Shown here: piece after piece, positions 7,301 through 7,809 of the stretch
How the letters are laid out: every line of letters begins with the position of its first letter
Position numbering within the stretch: the first letter of the stretch is position 1
Assembly: GCA_026713345.1 (NCBI GenBank)
Contig: JAPOOQ010000510.1
Location: 1 to 7,809 of the forward strand
Source: Gemmatimonadota bacterium
GTDB taxonomy: Bacteria; Gemmatimonadota; Gemmatimonadetes; Longimicrobiales; Gaopeijiaceae
Direction: 5' to 3'
DNA length: 7,809 bases
Translations under genes and position numbers: made by a program
Notes under the pieces: generated by a model
Database searches by the model: none
The model's input: only the letters and a program-made list of their open reading frames with translations
What the model was told of the DNA's origin: nothing

Positions 7301-7481
7301 CCTGGCCCTCATCCCCCTGGCAATGGGGATCGGGGAGCCCGGCAAGGAAATCCAGGCCCCCCTCGCCGTTGTGGTTCTGGGCGGGCTGCTAACGTCCACT
7401 CTGCTGAACATGGTGGTCGTGCCGGCCCTGTTCATTCGCTGGGGCAACATCCCGGTCACCGACCCGGCAGCCCGTGGTTGA
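4356..7481 (+). CDS. Heavy-metal-type RND efflux pump, CzcA/CusA family
   Basis: This 1041-residue inner-membrane proton/substrate antiporter is the motor of the tripartite system and has full family length. Helix 1 (about 22-42) is followed by FPVDVFPDLTAPTVTV and a first periplasmic porter domain with VRSKSAQGISVVWADFEWGTD (90-110). A membrane cluster follows from about WNVRTTLISVVAIPLSLAL. Helix 4 reads AIAIGALVDDAIIFVENVHRRL with D411, D412 and E418. The second half has REFLPEFQEGSL, then RRTGRAALDEEAQGVNVS, then QPIGHRIDHMLSGTRAAIAI, a motif I associate with CzcA-type pumps. The terminal cluster includes GFITLFGIAVRNGMLLVSRYQ. From my recollection of CusA, its substrate methionines M573 and M623 align with A578 and H673 here, which argues against Cu/Ag selectivity. 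The classic first relay aspartate (CzcA D402) aligns with A405. An alternative start at 4335 would add seven residues. It is co-transcribed with the preceding two genes; substrate (Zn, Co, Cd, Ni) is inferred. Confidence 0.93.
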   Translation: MNEADRRGVLDHLVGASLNNPFLSLIFAMGLFVGGSWVAATFPVDVFPDLTAPTVTVVTDAHGLAPEDVETAITFPIETALNGALGVRRVRSKSAQGISVVWADFEWGTDIYLARQIVSARLQAQALDLPEGVSAPVLAPVSSIMGEIVLVGIVAPESRLMEARTTADWIVRRRLLAVPGVSQVVSQGGDVREYQVLVDPQRLLAYQVGLDDVLAAVEGSSENVAGGLYWSGGHEILVRGIVRPSSVEDIGVTVVATRDGVPVLIDDVAEVRIGPKITYGTGSVNGAPAVILSVQKQAGANTLELTERVDAELDLIQGELPDGITLEREIFRQADFISLAVDNVIIALRDGAFFVVAILLLFLWNVRTTLISVVAIPLSLALAIIAMRALGGTVNTMTLGGMAIAIGALVDDAIIFVENVHRRLRDNLRQPPDERLATLPLIRSAASEIRDPILNATLIITIVFVPLFFLTGVEGRMLKPLGYAYIISILSSLVVAVTVTPALSYLLLPGDRSTKRRREPWLVRGLELVYGRVLNRALRRSGAVLVGAALLLAGTLAVVPTLGREFLPEFQEGSLTIAIITVPGTSLKESNEIGNRVERRLLGVPGVVSTARRTGRAALDEEAQGVNVSHVEAQLDLTDRELGEVMTEVRAELAGISGTSITVGQPIGHRIDHMLSGTRAAIAISVFGPDLRELRGIAGQIETVAHEVEGLVDISVEQQAEVPQLQVRANRRAMARHGVSPGTLANAVHIALQGEVVSQVREGERTFDLVVRYADKHRTSPDAIADALVATPAGSTVPLSQLGNIVQTRGPNMISRENVSRKIVVSANVAGRDVIGAVTELQEHIADELDLPPEYHVQYGGQFESGQSATRRITILSLFSIGAIFMIMFRAFGNFSTAAFLMVNLPLALTGGVIAVLLIGGTVNVATLVGFITLFGIAVRNGMLLVSRYQDLCAGGMPLPEAIRRGSVERLSPILMTALTAGLALIPLAMGIGEPGKEIQAPLAVVVLGGLLTSTLLNMVVVPALFIRWGNIPVTDPAARG

Positions 7482-7500
7482 CTCGCGCCGCGCATGCGAC

Positions 7501-7520
7501 CGCCCAACCGCATTGGGGGC
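7501..7520 (+). terminator. Weak stem-loop downstream of the RND operon
   Basis: CCCAA (7503-7507) pairs with TTGGG (7513-7517) around a 5-base loop, 21 bases after the pump stop. No T-tract follows, so intrinsic termination is doubtful; the stem is short and could be chance. Confidence 0.2.
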
Positions 7521-7535
7521 AAGTGGTGGGCACGC

Positions 7536-7567
7536 TTGACATCGGCATACAGGCTCCTCACCATATT
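7536..7567 (+). promoter_or_regulatory. Candidate promoter for the acyl-carrier-protein-like gene
   Basis: TTGACA (7536-7541) is a perfect -35 hexamer. The best -10-like sequence is CATATT (7562-7567, 4 of 6), but its 20-base spacing is long; at 17 bases only CACCAT (7559-7564) is found. It supports separate transcription of the downstream gene, but only moderately. Confidence 0.35.
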
Positions 7568-7629
7568 TCGTTACCAGATGCTGGAAGTTGGCCACATTCT
7601 ACCCAATCCACCCGAGGAGCATCCGAGCA

Positions 7630-7809
7630 ATGAGCGGAACCGAGAGCCGCCTGAGGACAATGATCGACGAACACCTGGCCCTTGGGCATGCGCCCGATCT
7701 CAACCGAAGCTTCAGCGAATCCGGCATTTCCTCGCTGAACGCCGTGGCCTTCATCAGGGTCGTCGAGCGGGAATTCGATGTATCGATCCCCCCAAAGGAC
7801 TGCAACAGG
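7630..7809 (+). CDS. Acyl carrier protein-like gene, N-terminal part (3' truncated by window edge)
   Basis: Sixty codons are present from ATG 7630, with AGGAG (7615-7619) 10 bases upstream; the frame runs off the window. The predicted helix 1 (RLRTMIDEHLALG) leads to SFSESGISSLNAVAFIRVVEREFDVSIPPKDC. This matches the acyl carrier protein pattern, in which a serine at the start of helix 2 carries 4'-phosphopantetheine; here Ser35 is the expected site. The usual D-S-L is S-S-L here, as in some stand-alone carrier proteins. The helix 2 and loop pattern (VVEREF-x-V-x-IPP-x-D) fits the family well. A full-length protein would be about 75-90 residues. It probably begins a biosynthetic unit unrelated to metal efflux, but the partner genes lie outside the window, so the pathway is unknown. 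Confidence 0.75.
   Translation, partial: MSGTESRLRTMIDEHLALGHAPDLNRSFSESGISSLNAVAFIRVVEREFDVSIPPKDCNR

Overview
The window comes from a high-GC, diderm (Gram-negative-type) bacterium. The evidence is a complete outer-membrane/adaptor/inner-membrane efflux set and strong Shine-Dalgarno sequences. Phylum cannot be fixed by eye; Gemmatimonadota, Acidobacteriota or a high-GC proteobacterium are guesses. The core is a heavy-metal efflux locus. Most of it follows known families, with some unusual details in the adaptor and the pump.

Layout: (1) bases 2-133 hold the 3' end of a small two-segment membrane protein resembling DUF3311, on the plus strand. (2) Convergent to it, 221-1219 on the minus strand encodes a CzcD-like cation diffusion facilitator (CDF). 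(3) A 194-bp divergent intergenic region (1220-1413) carries plausible promoters in both directions. (4) A tight plus-strand operon follows: a TolC/CzcC-like outer-membrane factor (1414-2667), a periplasmic adaptor with an extra N-terminal domain and a His/Asp/Glu-rich tandem repeat (2664-4334), and a CzcA/CusA-type RND pump (4356-7481). The first two genes overlap by ATGA; the pump starts 21 bases after the adaptor stop. (5) After a 148-bp gap with a TTGACA box, the first 60 codons of an acyl-carrier-protein-like gene (7630 to the window end) begin an apparently unrelated unit.

Inferred working model: the CDF protein moves divalent metal such as Zn, Co or Cd from cytoplasm to periplasm. The RND tripartite complex then expels periplasmic metal through the outer membrane. 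Histidine-rich stretches on the CDF N-terminus and in the adaptor could collect metal on each side of the inner membrane. No metal-sensing regulator gene is visible, so control must be encoded elsewhere or lie outside the window.

Points most worth checking: the 39-bp-period repeat in the adaptor, and the pump's transmembrane-4 motif. That motif lacks the first acidic residue of the classic heavy-metal RND relay and reads more like a drug-type RND pump. I saw no RNA genes, CRISPR arrays, insertion sequences or phage features.
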